Below, piece by piece: positions 6,458 to 15,054 of a DNA stretch of 19,970 nucleotides. Origin of the DNA: JBDRHL01 sp043816955 (lineage in GTDB: Bacteria; Planctomycetota; Phycisphaerae; Sedimentisphaerales; CAYZTY01); the NCBI GenBank assembly GCA_043816955.1, contig JBDRHL010000099.1:1-19970 (forward strand). Direction: 5' to 3'. The translations under genes and the position numbers were made by a program. Positions within the stretch are counted from its first letter, which is position 1, and every line of letters starts with the position of its first letter. The notes under the pieces are model-generated. The model searched no databases. It had not been told where the DNA came from and saw only the letters and a list, made by a program, of their open reading frames with translations.

Positions 6458-8116
6458 ATGTGTCAGAAAAACTTATTTGTCTGTATTTTGCTGGTTGTGT
6501 TCATATTTTCGGGCGGTTCTGCCTTTGCTGATTGGCCATCGCCCGACCTTAGCTGCGACGGTTTTGTCGATTTTGAGGATTTTGCTATAATTGCGGAGCA
6601 GTGGCTTGTAACTGATCCTCCCGCTATGTCCTGCATACCATATTATCCTCTGAGGACAGGCGAAGTCGGCGTTGTAAATTACCAATACCCATACGGGTAC
6701 GCCAAAAGGTATGGAGCTGGTGAAAACGAAACCGCCGCAACCAATGCAACTGCTCTGCAAAACGCAATCAACTACGCCGCTTCCATAGGCGGCGGCAAGG
6801 TCGTTATTGACGAAAACTTAAGCTATAGTACAACGCTGTACCTTACAGGCAAACACGGCGTTACTCTCGAAGGTTCCACCACGTACACAGGTGCAAAGTT
6901 GGTATACACAGGAAGTGGCACAGCAATCGAATTTGGGGATGGGATTAGTGGTGGAGCACAAAGATGCGGTCTAAGAAATATCGAACTTACGACCAATTCT
7001 GCCTCCGCATCAGTAGGAATACTGATTCACGGCACCCCAGGTTCCCAATGCAGTAATAACATCTTACAAAATGTGAGGATATCCAAATTTGCAGAAAAGT
7101 ACCTGCAAATGGATGATTGGTGCTGGGATAACGATTTTTATCACGTCGTATTTTTCGGACACTATGAAGACGAAAGCCGGCACCCGATTTTATTGTCTCT
7201 CAACGGCACAGGGCCGGGCGGATGCAGGGTAATGAACTTCTATGGATGTGTGTTCCAGGATAATCGTGGTTACGCAATCTATGCCCAGTCAGCAGAAAGC
7301 GTCAACTTCTTTGGAGGACACATTGAGAAATGCTACAGCACCATCGAAACCGCATCCTGTGGAGCCTGGCTTGACGGCTGCAGTAACATAAACTTCAATG
7401 GAATGTTTATTGAGGATGTGGGCGGAAGCATTTTCAGTATAACCGGTTCATCCAATAACATTTCTCTGATAGGCAACAAGTTCGTCGATGTGCATAGTAA
7501 TATTACCTTCAGGGCCGTGAGCTTCGCGGGATCGTCGCAGGGACTTGTCGCCATCGGCAACTCCTTTCAGGGCGGTGCGATAGACCCTGTTAGCCCGATG
7601 TATTTCATCAGCTCCTCGACCAGGAACGTAAATATTATGGGGGATGTATTCACCAATATTGGCAGCTCATACCGTTATGAGAATTATTCCACGGACAGTG
7701 TGAATATATTAGCCGATGATGGTATGGACATTATCAGCAAGAAAAACTACAAGCCTGATAATGATATTTTGGGTTACCAAAGCCGCACATTCACTCAATC
7801 GGCAAATACGACTGTGAACGCTTATCTGATAGATGCAGATGGCGATTGTATGTCAGGGATTATCCAGGTCAGCGCTACGTCCGCTTCAGGTGAGCAGTCA
7901 GCCCACAGCTATGTGTTTAACACAGACAATTCGACTGCGAGTATCACAGAATTAGGGACAGGGAAAAACAGTTCGGGTACTATCTCCGTTTCCATTGATG
8001 AAGCAAACGGCGAGAAGCGAATTAGGACGACAACCGGTTCGGACTGGGCAGCCAACCCGACTGTTTCGATATCTGTTATCGTTACCGCATCGGGTAATCT
8101 TGATATGTTGCCTTGA
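6458..8116 (+). CDS. Secreted parallel beta-helix protein with N-terminal dockerin-like motif
   Basis: The 552-residue product starts at ATG 6458 after GAGAAGGA. The signal peptide is residues 1-24 (cleavage after AFA). Residues 30-50 (DLSCDGFVDFEDFAIIAEQWL) are a single dockerin-like/EF-hand-like repeat, unusual in sitting right behind the signal. The rest aligns with the 650-2269 protein throughout: YYPLRTGEV, RYGAG, strand repeats, and a terminal domain from about residue 439 (GYQSRTF) that is nearly the same. A secreted lyase or glycosidase of the pectate-lyase-3 fold is likely; no catalytic residues were assigned. It appears to open the long operon, with the next gene 40 nt downstream. 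Confidence 0.82.
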   Translation: MCQKNLFVCILLVVFIFSGGSAFADWPSPDLSCDGFVDFEDFAIIAEQWLVTDPPAMSCIPYYPLRTGEVGVVNYQYPYGYAKRYGAGENETAATNATALQNAINYAASIGGGKVVIDENLSYSTTLYLTGKHGVTLEGSTTYTGAKLVYTGSGTAIEFGDGISGGAQRCGLRNIELTTNSASASVGILIHGTPGSQCSNNILQNVRISKFAEKYLQMDDWCWDNDFYHVVFFGHYEDESRHPILLSLNGTGPGGCRVMNFYGCVFQDNRGYAIYAQSAESVNFFGGHIEKCYSTIETASCGAWLDGCSNINFNGMFIEDVGGSIFSITGSSNNISLIGNKFVDVHSNITFRAVSFAGSSQGLVAIGNSFQGGAIDPVSPMYFISSSTRNVNIMGDVFTNIGSSYRYENYSTDSVNILADDGMDIISKKNYKPDNDILGYQSRTFTQSANTTVNAYLIDADGDCMSGIIQVSATSASGEQSAHSYVFNTDNSTASITELGTGKNSSGTISVSIDEANGEKRIRTTTGSDWAANPTVSISVIVTASGNLDMLP

Positions 8117-8156
8117 GCTATAAAACAGGTTAAAAAAATTTGAAAGGAGAATATGA

Positions 8157-10199
8157 ATGCGAGTGCCTTTTTTGCGCGAAACCATTATAATATTACTAAT
8201 CAGTATTAGCTGTTTAGCTGATAAGGTAATAATTGAAGTCGAGGCAGAAAATCTCGGACCAATTACTTCGTCGATGCAGATTACCCGGTACGAACATGCT
8301 TCGGGCGGAGCTTCTGTTTACTTCAAAAACCAGCCTTTCACATGGCAGCCAAGCATTTCCGAGCAGGGCACGTATCGCCTTTGGGTAAGGACACGGTCAG
8401 GTTACAGTGAAGATAAACGCCTTGTTTCCAAGCCGGGAATTCTCAAAGTCAAACTGGGGGATAGAAATATCGAACTTTTATATTTAGGACAAACACTTGA
8501 TTATTATGGCGACGGCGAAAATTTTGCCTGGCTCAAGTCGGAACCGCTGAATCTTGATAAAGGAAAATATGTCCTAAGCTTTACTCCGGGCTGGGAATGG
8601 CTTCACGTTGACAAGCTGATGCTGGCCACTGAAGACAGCTTTGAGCCTCCTGTTGGTAATGTTCAGCGAAATGAAGAACTTGCCGGCAAAGTTATTGTAT
8701 GGACCTCTGAGCCGTACACAATGTTTTCAGACGATCTTAAACCTCCTGCACAGGCAGCGGAGCCTTCAATAGACCTGATAGTGCCCCGTGGTGGTACTGT
8801 TTATGGTGCATTTTTTATTCGCTTGGAGGAATCTTCACTAAAACCCGTTCCTCTAAGGTTTGTCCTGCATCGCCTGAAAAAAGGCAAAAGCTCTTTTCCT
8901 AAAGGAAGCGTAACGCTTCATCAGGTCTCCAGGACGGGAATGAGAGAGGGCGCCGCCGAGCTGGCAGCAGACGCTCTGCCTGTGGTTAATCCTCTGGGTT
9001 ATCAGAGGGTTTTACCAGGCACAACGAATCTGTACTGGGTAATTGTTACAGCACCAAAAGATATTGCTCCGGGAAAATACTCGACATCTATCGGTATAGA
9101 AAACCAGATTAACCTTAAAGCACAGGGGATTGGTTTAAATGTAAAAATCAGCAAAACTGTACTGCCTGAACGAAATGCCCTGGTAACTTTCAATTGGTGG
9201 GGGGATTACGACAACTGGTGGGGTGGTCCGAACGAATTAAACTGCTGGTGGAAAGATGAAGTTGCTCATGGAATAAACAGCTTTAAGGTGAGTCCTTATC
9301 GTGAAATCAAATTCCAGTTTGATGCCGATGGAAATCTCATCGGAGAAATGGATTTTAGTCGACTTGTCAGTCATATAACAGCTCTAAATGAAACCGGCGG
9401 CTATCTCCTGCTGGAATGGGACCAGGGGTCTAAGAATCTCGATGGCCTGCAGTGTAGTTCCCCTGGTGCACCGGCGGGAGCGAATCTTAGCTTCATGTCG
9501 GAACCCTGGAAGCGTGCATTCAAAACACTGGTTACACAGATTACGGCGTATCTCATTTCGCAGGGCATTGATAAGGAACACATCATTCAATATATTTACG
9601 ATGAATATCTTGGAGAAGACTTCATCAATGTTGGTGGGCTGATTCGATCGTGGGATCCGGAGTTGATGATATTCGCCGACCTCAGTGCCCCTATAGAAGT
9701 TTACGAAAAAGCTGCACCTTATGTTGATATCTGGTGCCCATATCGTCCTGACATCCCGGCTATGGCCGAGGATGGCAGGCTGGAATTTATGCGTTCCACG
9801 GGCAAGGTGTGGTCATATAAGGCTGGCTATTTGCAGCGGAGGGATTCGCCATACAAAGAATATAGATATGCTTTCTGGCTTACATACCGCTTTAAATTAG
9901 ATGGCTGTGCGAAGTGGAAATATATGGGAGATCGCGTCGGGCTTGTTTACTATCCGTTCGATATCGAGTATGGCTCCGCCCCGGTAACGAGTCGCCGTTG
10001 GGAGGCTTGGTATTCCGGCCTGCAGGATTATAAGCTCCTGAAGATGCTGGAGGTTGTAGCTGAAGGAGCCGGCTCTGGTGCTGAAAAAGCAGGGCTTATG
10101 CTTCAAAATGCTGTTACAGAAGTCATCAACAATCCTGATGATGAATCACAAGCTGAAAAACAGCGGAGTATCATTCTTGATTTTTTGGAAAATAATTAG
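8157..10199 (+). CDS. DUF4091 / GH123-like glycoside hydrolase with N-terminal carbohydrate-binding-like domain
   Basis: The 680-residue product starts at ATG 8157, 7 nt after AAAGGAG (8143-8149); an ATG at 8153 is in another frame. Residues 1-21 are a short signal peptide (cleavage probably after CLA). Residues about 23-165 are a beta-sandwich starting KVIIEVEAEN, of the kind found in glycan-binding modules. A GH123-N-like sandwich follows (about 170-340), then a TIM-barrel DUF4091 domain from the NWWGDYDNWWGG segment to about residue 620. IYDEYLGED places an adjacent Asp-Glu pair at D482-E483, matching the Asp-Glu pair used by GH123 N-acetylgalactosaminidases in substrate-assisted catalysis (family knowledge). 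The substrate is not proven. The stop overlaps the ribosome-binding sequence of the next gene, 12 nt away, so co-translation is likely. Confidence 0.82.
   Translation: MRVPFLRETIIILLISISCLADKVIIEVEAENLGPITSSMQITRYEHASGGASVYFKNQPFTWQPSISEQGTYRLWVRTRSGYSEDKRLVSKPGILKVKLGDRNIELLYLGQTLDYYGDGENFAWLKSEPLNLDKGKYVLSFTPGWEWLHVDKLMLATEDSFEPPVGNVQRNEELAGKVIVWTSEPYTMFSDDLKPPAQAAEPSIDLIVPRGGTVYGAFFIRLEESSLKPVPLRFVLHRLKKGKSSFPKGSVTLHQVSRTGMREGAAELAADALPVVNPLGYQRVLPGTTNLYWVIVTAPKDIAPGKYSTSIGIENQINLKAQGIGLNVKISKTVLPERNALVTFNWWGDYDNWWGGPNELNCWWKDEVAHGINSFKVSPYREIKFQFDADGNLIGEMDFSRLVSHITALNETGGYLLLEWDQGSKNLDGLQCSSPGAPAGANLSFMSEPWKRAFKTLVTQITAYLISQGIDKEHIIQYIYDEYLGEDFINVGGLIRSWDPELMIFADLSAPIEVYEKAAPYVDIWCPYRPDIPAMAEDGRLEFMRSTGKVWSYKAGYLQRRDSPYKEYRYAFWLTYRFKLDGCAKWKYMGDRVGLVYYPFDIEYGSAPVTSRRWEAWYSGLQDYKLLKMLEVVAEGAGSGAEKAGLMLQNAVTEVINNPDDESQAEKQRSIILDFLENN
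9396..9472. repeat. 77-nt stretch identical to 12183-12259
   Basis: Direct comparison shows no differences over 77 nt between this part of the first DUF4091 gene and 12183-12259 of the second, including third codon positions. The flanking sequence differs at many synonymous sites. Confidence 0.85.
9591..9682. repeat. 92-nt stretch identical to 12378-12469
   Basis: This stretch encodes the segment with the Asp-Glu catalytic pair. It matches 12378-12469 at every base over 92 nt, while sequence on both sides diverges. Such a patch suggests recent gene conversion between the two DUF4091 genes or very strong constraint. Confidence 0.85.
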
Positions 10200-10211
10200 G
10201 ATCTTGTAAAA

Positions 10212-12986
10212 ATGAAAAAGACAATTTTAGTAGTAGCGGTACTTTTGGCGGCAAGTGCGGCTCAAGCGTATATGCTGGACGATTGTGAGGATCCGTATAC
10301 CACTTGGACAGCATACACGGGCGGTGCTTTCACCACGATCGAGAATTCTACCGATGATCCCTATGTTGGCAATCGCTCGCTAAAAATAGTGGATACCGAC
10401 TCTGCATACCCGTACATCCAGCTTACCACGAACCACGGTGACTTATCCGCATCGAAGGGCGAATTCCTCGAATTAGCTGTTAAATTCGATAGCCCGGCGT
10501 GTGGGTGGCTTGGAATGAACGGAATGGATGTCTACCTGGGCAATGACAGCGACAATCGGGTTTGTTGGAGGGTCCGTGAGACGGATATTCAGGGTCTTGC
10601 TGTTTCGGACCCGCCTGCCGATGGGTGGTACGTTTTTCATCTGGAGCTTGACAACGGCAATTCGACGTTGATCGGTTCAACGATTAACGGTGTTGCGGTT
10701 AGCGATGGAACTGCCTGGACTATGGGAATGGTTGATTGGACACAAATCGACTTTATGGCGATTCTGATTTTCCAGGCTTCGGCAAGCGATGTTTTTGAAC
10801 AATATATAGACCATATTTACATTTATGAGATGCCGGATTTCTGTGGCGACACAGGTACTATTTATTTTGATGCTGACATCAGCGGACCAAGTGATGAGAG
10901 CGACTGCTACGTAGACTTCTATGACTTTGCCGCTATGGCCGAGGTCTGGCTCGGGTGCACAGATCCGGAAAATCCTGATTGCTTTGAAATTTACGGAAAA
11001 ACCGAAGTTAATAAGATAATAATTGAAATTGAAGCAGAAGATATCGGGCCAATTATTCCGCCGATGATACTTACCATGTACGAACATGCTTCGGGAGGAG
11101 CTTCTGTTTACTTCAAAAACCAGCCTTTCACGTGGCAGCCAAATGTTTCCGAACAAGGCACATATCACCTTTGGGTAAGAGCAAGGTCTGGTTGGACTGG
11201 TAACAAATATCTTCTTTCTCAGCCGGGCATACTCAATGCCAAACTGGGCAGTGATGATATTGAACTTACGTATTTAGAGCAAACACTTGATTATTATGGT
11301 GATGGTGAAAACTTTGCCTGGGTTAAGTCGGAGCCGTTAAATCTTGATGCAGGCGTATGTGTATTGAATTTCACTTGCGGCTGGGAATGGCTTCACGTTG
11401 ACAAGCTTGTGTTGGCCACTGAAGGCAGCTTTGAACCTTCTATTGGTAATATTCAGCGAAATGAGGAACTTGCCGGAAAACTATCCGTGTGGACTGCCTC
11501 GCCGTACACAATGTTTTCAGACGATCTTGAACCTCCCGCACAGGCGGATGGATCTTCTATAGACCTGGTAGTGCCGCGGGGCGGCACCGCATATGGCGGC
11601 TTTTTTATTCGGGTGGATGAAACTTCGCCCATATCTGTGCCTCTTCGGTTTACGGTTTACAGTCTCAAAAATAGCCAGAGTTCGTTTCCTCATGGAAATG
11701 TAACGCTTCACCAAGTAACCTGGACGGGAATGAGAGAGGGGGCTGAACTGGCGGCAGATGCTTTGCCCATGGTTAATCGTTTAGGGTATCAGAGGATCCC
11801 GCCAGGCATGACGAATTTGTACTGGGTGATGGTCAGAGCACCGGAAGACATTGCTCCGGGAGATTACTCTACTTCTATCGGCCTGGAAAACCAGATCAAC
11901 CTTAAAGGGCAGGGTATCAGCTTAAATGTAAAAGTCAGTGAAGTTGTATTACCTGAACAAAACAATCTGGCGATCTTCAACTGGTGGGGATATTACGATA
12001 ACTGGTGGGGTGATGCTGATAAATTGACCTGCTGGTGGGAAGATGAAATCGCCCATGGAATAAACAGTTTTAAGGTGATTCCTTACCGCGAAATCAAATT
12101 CCAGTTTGATGCCGATGGAAATCTCATCGGAGGAATGGATTTTAGTTGTCTTGTCAGTCATATAACAGCTATAAATGAAACTGGCGGCTATCTCCTGCTG
12201 GAATGGGACCAGGGGTCTAAGAATCTCGATGGCCTGCAGTGTAGTTCCCCTGGTGCACCAGCGGGGGCTGATCTTAGCTTCATGTCGGAACCATGGAAGC
12301 GTGCTTTCGAAACATTGATTACACAGACTACGGCGTATCTTGTTTCACAGGGAATCAGTAAGGAACACGTTCTTCAGTATATTTACGATGAATATCTTGG
12401 AGAAGACTTCATCAATGTTGGTGGGCTGATTCGATCGTGGGATCCGGAGTTGATGATATTCGCCGACCTTAGTGCTTCCATAGAGGTTTACGAAGCGGCT
12501 GCGCCCTATGTCGATATCTGGTGCCCATTTCGCTCGGACATTCCGGCTATGGCTGAAGATGGCAGGCTGGAACTTATGCGTTCTACGGGACAAGTATGGA
12601 CGTATTCGGCAGGCTATCTCCAGCGAGCTTTCGATCCTTATGCTGAGTTTCGGTATCCCTTTTGGCTGACTTATCGATATGAACTTGACGGATGCACGTA
12701 TTGGAAGCATCTTGGTGATCGAGTAGGAACCGCGTATTATCCGATGGATGTCGAGTCCGGAATCACTCCGGTAACGAGTCGCCGCTGGGAGGCATGGTAT
12801 TCCGGTGTGCAGGATTATAAGCTTCTGAAGATGCTGGAAGCGATAGCTGAAGGGGGCGGCCCTGGCGCTGGGGATGCAATGAGCATACTTCAGAATGCTG
12901 TTACGGAAGTGACCGACAACCCTGATGATGAATTACAGGCTGAGGAGCAGAGGCGCATCATTATTGAATTTTTGGAAAATAATTAG
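10212..12986 (+). CDS. Fusion protein: beta-sandwich module, dockerin-like motif and DUF4091/GH123-like enzyme
   Basis: The 924-residue product starts at ATG 10212, 9 nt after AGGAT at the previous stop. Residues 1-19 are a signal peptide (cleavage after AQA). Residues 20-205 are a third copy of the beta-sandwich module of the 3740 and 4687 proteins. Residues 210-258 are a dockerin-like segment (CYVDFYDFAAMAEVWLGC), here internal. From K268 (KIIIEIEAED) to the end, 657 residues align with residues 23-680 of the 8157 protein, differing in length by one residue. The Asp-Glu pair is D726-E727. A protein like the 3740 one thus appears joined to a protein like the 8157 one. The frame is intact across the joint. 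The product would be a surface- or complex-attached enzyme with an extra binding module. The next gene begins 13 nt downstream, again with its ribosome-binding site over the stop codon. Confidence 0.85.
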   Translation: MKKTILVVAVLLAASAAQAYMLDDCEDPYTTWTAYTGGAFTTIENSTDDPYVGNRSLKIVDTDSAYPYIQLTTNHGDLSASKGEFLELAVKFDSPACGWLGMNGMDVYLGNDSDNRVCWRVRETDIQGLAVSDPPADGWYVFHLELDNGNSTLIGSTINGVAVSDGTAWTMGMVDWTQIDFMAILIFQASASDVFEQYIDHIYIYEMPDFCGDTGTIYFDADISGPSDESDCYVDFYDFAAMAEVWLGCTDPENPDCFEIYGKTEVNKIIIEIEAEDIGPIIPPMILTMYEHASGGASVYFKNQPFTWQPNVSEQGTYHLWVRARSGWTGNKYLLSQPGILNAKLGSDDIELTYLEQTLDYYGDGENFAWVKSEPLNLDAGVCVLNFTCGWEWLHVDKLVLATEGSFEPSIGNIQRNEELAGKLSVWTASPYTMFSDDLEPPAQADGSSIDLVVPRGGTAYGGFFIRVDETSPISVPLRFTVYSLKNSQSSFPHGNVTLHQVTWTGMREGAELAADALPMVNRLGYQRIPPGMTNLYWVMVRAPEDIAPGDYSTSIGLENQINLKGQGISLNVKVSEVVLPEQNNLAIFNWWGYYDNWWGDADKLTCWWEDEIAHGINSFKVIPYREIKFQFDADGNLIGGMDFSCLVSHITAINETGGYLLLEWDQGSKNLDGLQCSSPGAPAGADLSFMSEPWKRAFETLITQTTAYLVSQGISKEHVLQYIYDEYLGEDFINVGGLIRSWDPELMIFADLSASIEVYEAAAPYVDIWCPFRSDIPAMAEDGRLELMRSTGQVWTYSAGYLQRAFDPYAEFRYPFWLTYRYELDGCTYWKHLGDRVGTAYYPMDVESGITPVTSRRWEAWYSGVQDYKLLKMLEAIAEGGGPGAGDAMSILQNAVTEVTDNPDDELQAEEQRRIIIEFLENN
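12183..12259. repeat. 77-nt stretch identical to 9396-9472
   Basis: Second copy of the identical tract described for 9396-9472, inside the DUF4091 half of the fusion gene. Confidence 0.85.
12378..12469. repeat. 92-nt stretch identical to 9591-9682
   Basis: Second copy of the identical tract over the Asp-Glu pair, inside the DUF4091 half of the fusion gene. Confidence 0.85.
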
Positions 12987-12999
12987 GACTGCATAGGTT

Positions 13000-15054
13000 A
13001 TGCACCTACACTCGATTGACTGGACAATCTTTTTGGGTGTTGCAATCTTTTTTGTCATTTTAGCCACCCGTACCAGGAAGTATATGCAATCAACGGCCGA
13101 TTTCCTGGTGGCGAACAGATGTGCTGGTCGATACCTGCTGACTCTGGCAGAAGGCATGGCGGGCCTCGGCGCCATTACGATTATCGGCTTATGGCAAGTT
13201 CTTTATAAATCCGGCTTTGCTTCCGGGTGGTGGAACAATCTATCGATACCCGTAGGATTGCTAGTTTTATTGACCGGTTGGGTCATCTATCGATACCGAG
13301 AAACACGAGCTATGACGATTGGTCAATTATTCGAGATGCGTTACAGCAGGAATTTTCGAATTGTTGCCGGTACTGTATGCTGGATTTCGGGGATTATTAA
13401 TTTTGGGATATTCCCTGCGGTAGGAGCCAGTTTTTTTGCCAATTTTTGTGGATTACCAGAGAACTATCACGTAATTGGTTTAATGTTGCCGACCTATCAA
13501 TCACTTGTAATAATTCTTGTGAGCATAGCATTGTATTTCACTTTCGTGGGAGGCCAGATAACTGTTATTATATCAGATTTTTTTCAGTCCTTTTTCTGCA
13601 ACATTGTACTTGTCGCGATACTGCTCTTTTTGCTGCAGAAATATCCCCTCCGCGATGTATTCGACGGTCTGTTGATAGCGGAAAAAGGCAAATCAATGGT
13701 CAATCCCTTTGATGCTCAGGATTCGGAGTTTAATCCATGGTTTTTTATTATAGGTATGGTCGCCAGTGTGTTTAACCGTCTTTCATGGCAAGGTTCGCAG
13801 GCATACTATTGTTCTGCCAAGACACCTCATGATCAAAAGATGGCCGGCGTAATCTCTGGTTTTCGCGGCTGGGGATTTTGGTATGCACTTACTCTTGTGC
13901 CATTGGTGGCGTATATGATAATGCATCATCCTGATTACACAGCCCAGGCAGAGCAGGTAACTAATTCACTTAGCCACATCGAAAATGACCAAGTGCGAGA
14001 TCAATTACTTGTTCCAATGACAATGAAGCTCTATATGCCCCTTGGTTTAATTGGTGCTTTTGCAGCGGCAATGCTCACGGCCTTTGTCAGTACGCATAAT
14101 ACTTATCTGCACTCATGGGGAAGTATTTTCGTACAAGATATAATTGTGCCGCTACGAAAAAAACCGTTTACCACGAAACAACACATCTGGGCACTTCGAT
14201 TGTCAATTTTTTTCGTCGCGTTGTTCATTATTCTCTTTAGCTTTTTCTTCCGACAGACTCAGCATATCGTCTATTTCTTTGCGCTTAGCGGGGCAATTTG
14301 GCTTGGCGGCGTAGGAGCGGTGATTATCGGAGGTCTTTATACCAGGTGGGGCAGTACCACTGGTGCGTACACGGCGTTAATAAGCGGCGCACTCGTGGCA
14401 GGCACAGGACTGATATGTGAACAGTTATGGAAGTCATTGTATAACACGAACTTCTTTTTGACAGGACAGGAGGTGTTTTTTGTAGCGATGGTGGTGTCAT
14501 TGACATTATATACAGTTGTTTCGTTATTGGGGAAACGTAAACATTATAATCTCGACAAATTGCTTCACAGAGGAAAATACAGAATAGTTTCTGAACATGC
14601 CAGCGGCGAGGCAGGTATTTCAACACATGTCCGTCAGAAGTTCAGTTGGTATCGACTACTTGGAGTAACGAAAGATTTTACTATTGGGGATAAAATGATT
14701 TACGGCATTACTGTTGTCAAGTCATTTAGCCTTTTTATCCTGTTTGTGGTTATGACCGGTATTGCGCTGATCTGGGGGTTATCTGATCGGGCGTGGAGCA
14801 ATTATCATCGTTACCTGCTGTGGTTCTGGATAATTACATCATTTATTATTGCTGTCTGGCTTTCCTTAGGCGGTCTTCGTGATGTGTTTAATCTCTTCAG
14901 GGATTTAAAAATAGCCAAACGTGATTTTTCCGACGACGGCAGAGTTACAGATCACGATTATGAAGAGCGTACGGAACAAATTTCAGAAAAAAAGCCTGAT
15001 CAGTTAAAGGAAGGAAATGGTGCCTTATCACCAAATGCCGGAATGGATAAGTGA
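13000..15054 (+). CDS. Sodium:solute symporter (SSS/SLC5 family)
   Basis: The 684-residue inner-membrane protein has many hydrophobic helices. Its N-terminal part is typical of SSS transporters: DWTIFLGVAIFFVILATR as helix 1, then STADFLVANRCAGRYLLTLAEGM, which matches the family's 'ddFflAgR' loop and second helix. YKSGFASGWWNN and LSWQGSQAYYCSAKT are further family-like segments. After the core (about 1-520) it has a cytoplasmic linker and two more helices (about 560-625), then a charged tail; such extensions are seen in planctomycete members. It is expected to import a mono- or oligosaccharide released outside, driven by sodium. AGGA at the preceding stop serves as ribosome-binding site 11 nt away. 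Its last 38 nt overlap the next gene. Confidence 0.9.
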   Translation: MHLHSIDWTIFLGVAIFFVILATRTRKYMQSTADFLVANRCAGRYLLTLAEGMAGLGAITIIGLWQVLYKSGFASGWWNNLSIPVGLLVLLTGWVIYRYRETRAMTIGQLFEMRYSRNFRIVAGTVCWISGIINFGIFPAVGASFFANFCGLPENYHVIGLMLPTYQSLVIILVSIALYFTFVGGQITVIISDFFQSFFCNIVLVAILLFLLQKYPLRDVFDGLLIAEKGKSMVNPFDAQDSEFNPWFFIIGMVASVFNRLSWQGSQAYYCSAKTPHDQKMAGVISGFRGWGFWYALTLVPLVAYMIMHHPDYTAQAEQVTNSLSHIENDQVRDQLLVPMTMKLYMPLGLIGAFAAAMLTAFVSTHNTYLHSWGSIFVQDIIVPLRKKPFTTKQHIWALRLSIFFVALFIILFSFFFRQTQHIVYFFALSGAIWLGGVGAVIIGGLYTRWGSTTGAYTALISGALVAGTGLICEQLWKSLYNTNFFLTGQEVFFVAMVVSLTLYTVVSLLGKRKHYNLDKLLHRGKYRIVSEHASGEAGISTHVRQKFSWYRLLGVTKDFTIGDKMIYGITVVKSFSLFILFVVMTGIALIWGLSDRAWSNYHRYLLWFWIITSFIIAVWLSLGGLRDVFNLFRDLKIAKRDFSDDGRVTDHDYEERTEQISEKKPDQLKEGNGALSPNAGMDK

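Noticed and set aside
8157..8222. Lipoprotein signal in the first DUF4091 protein (Cys19 after a hydrophobic run)
   Set aside because: The residues before Cys (SIS) do not fit a lipobox with Leu/Val at -3; an ordinary signal peptide is more likely.
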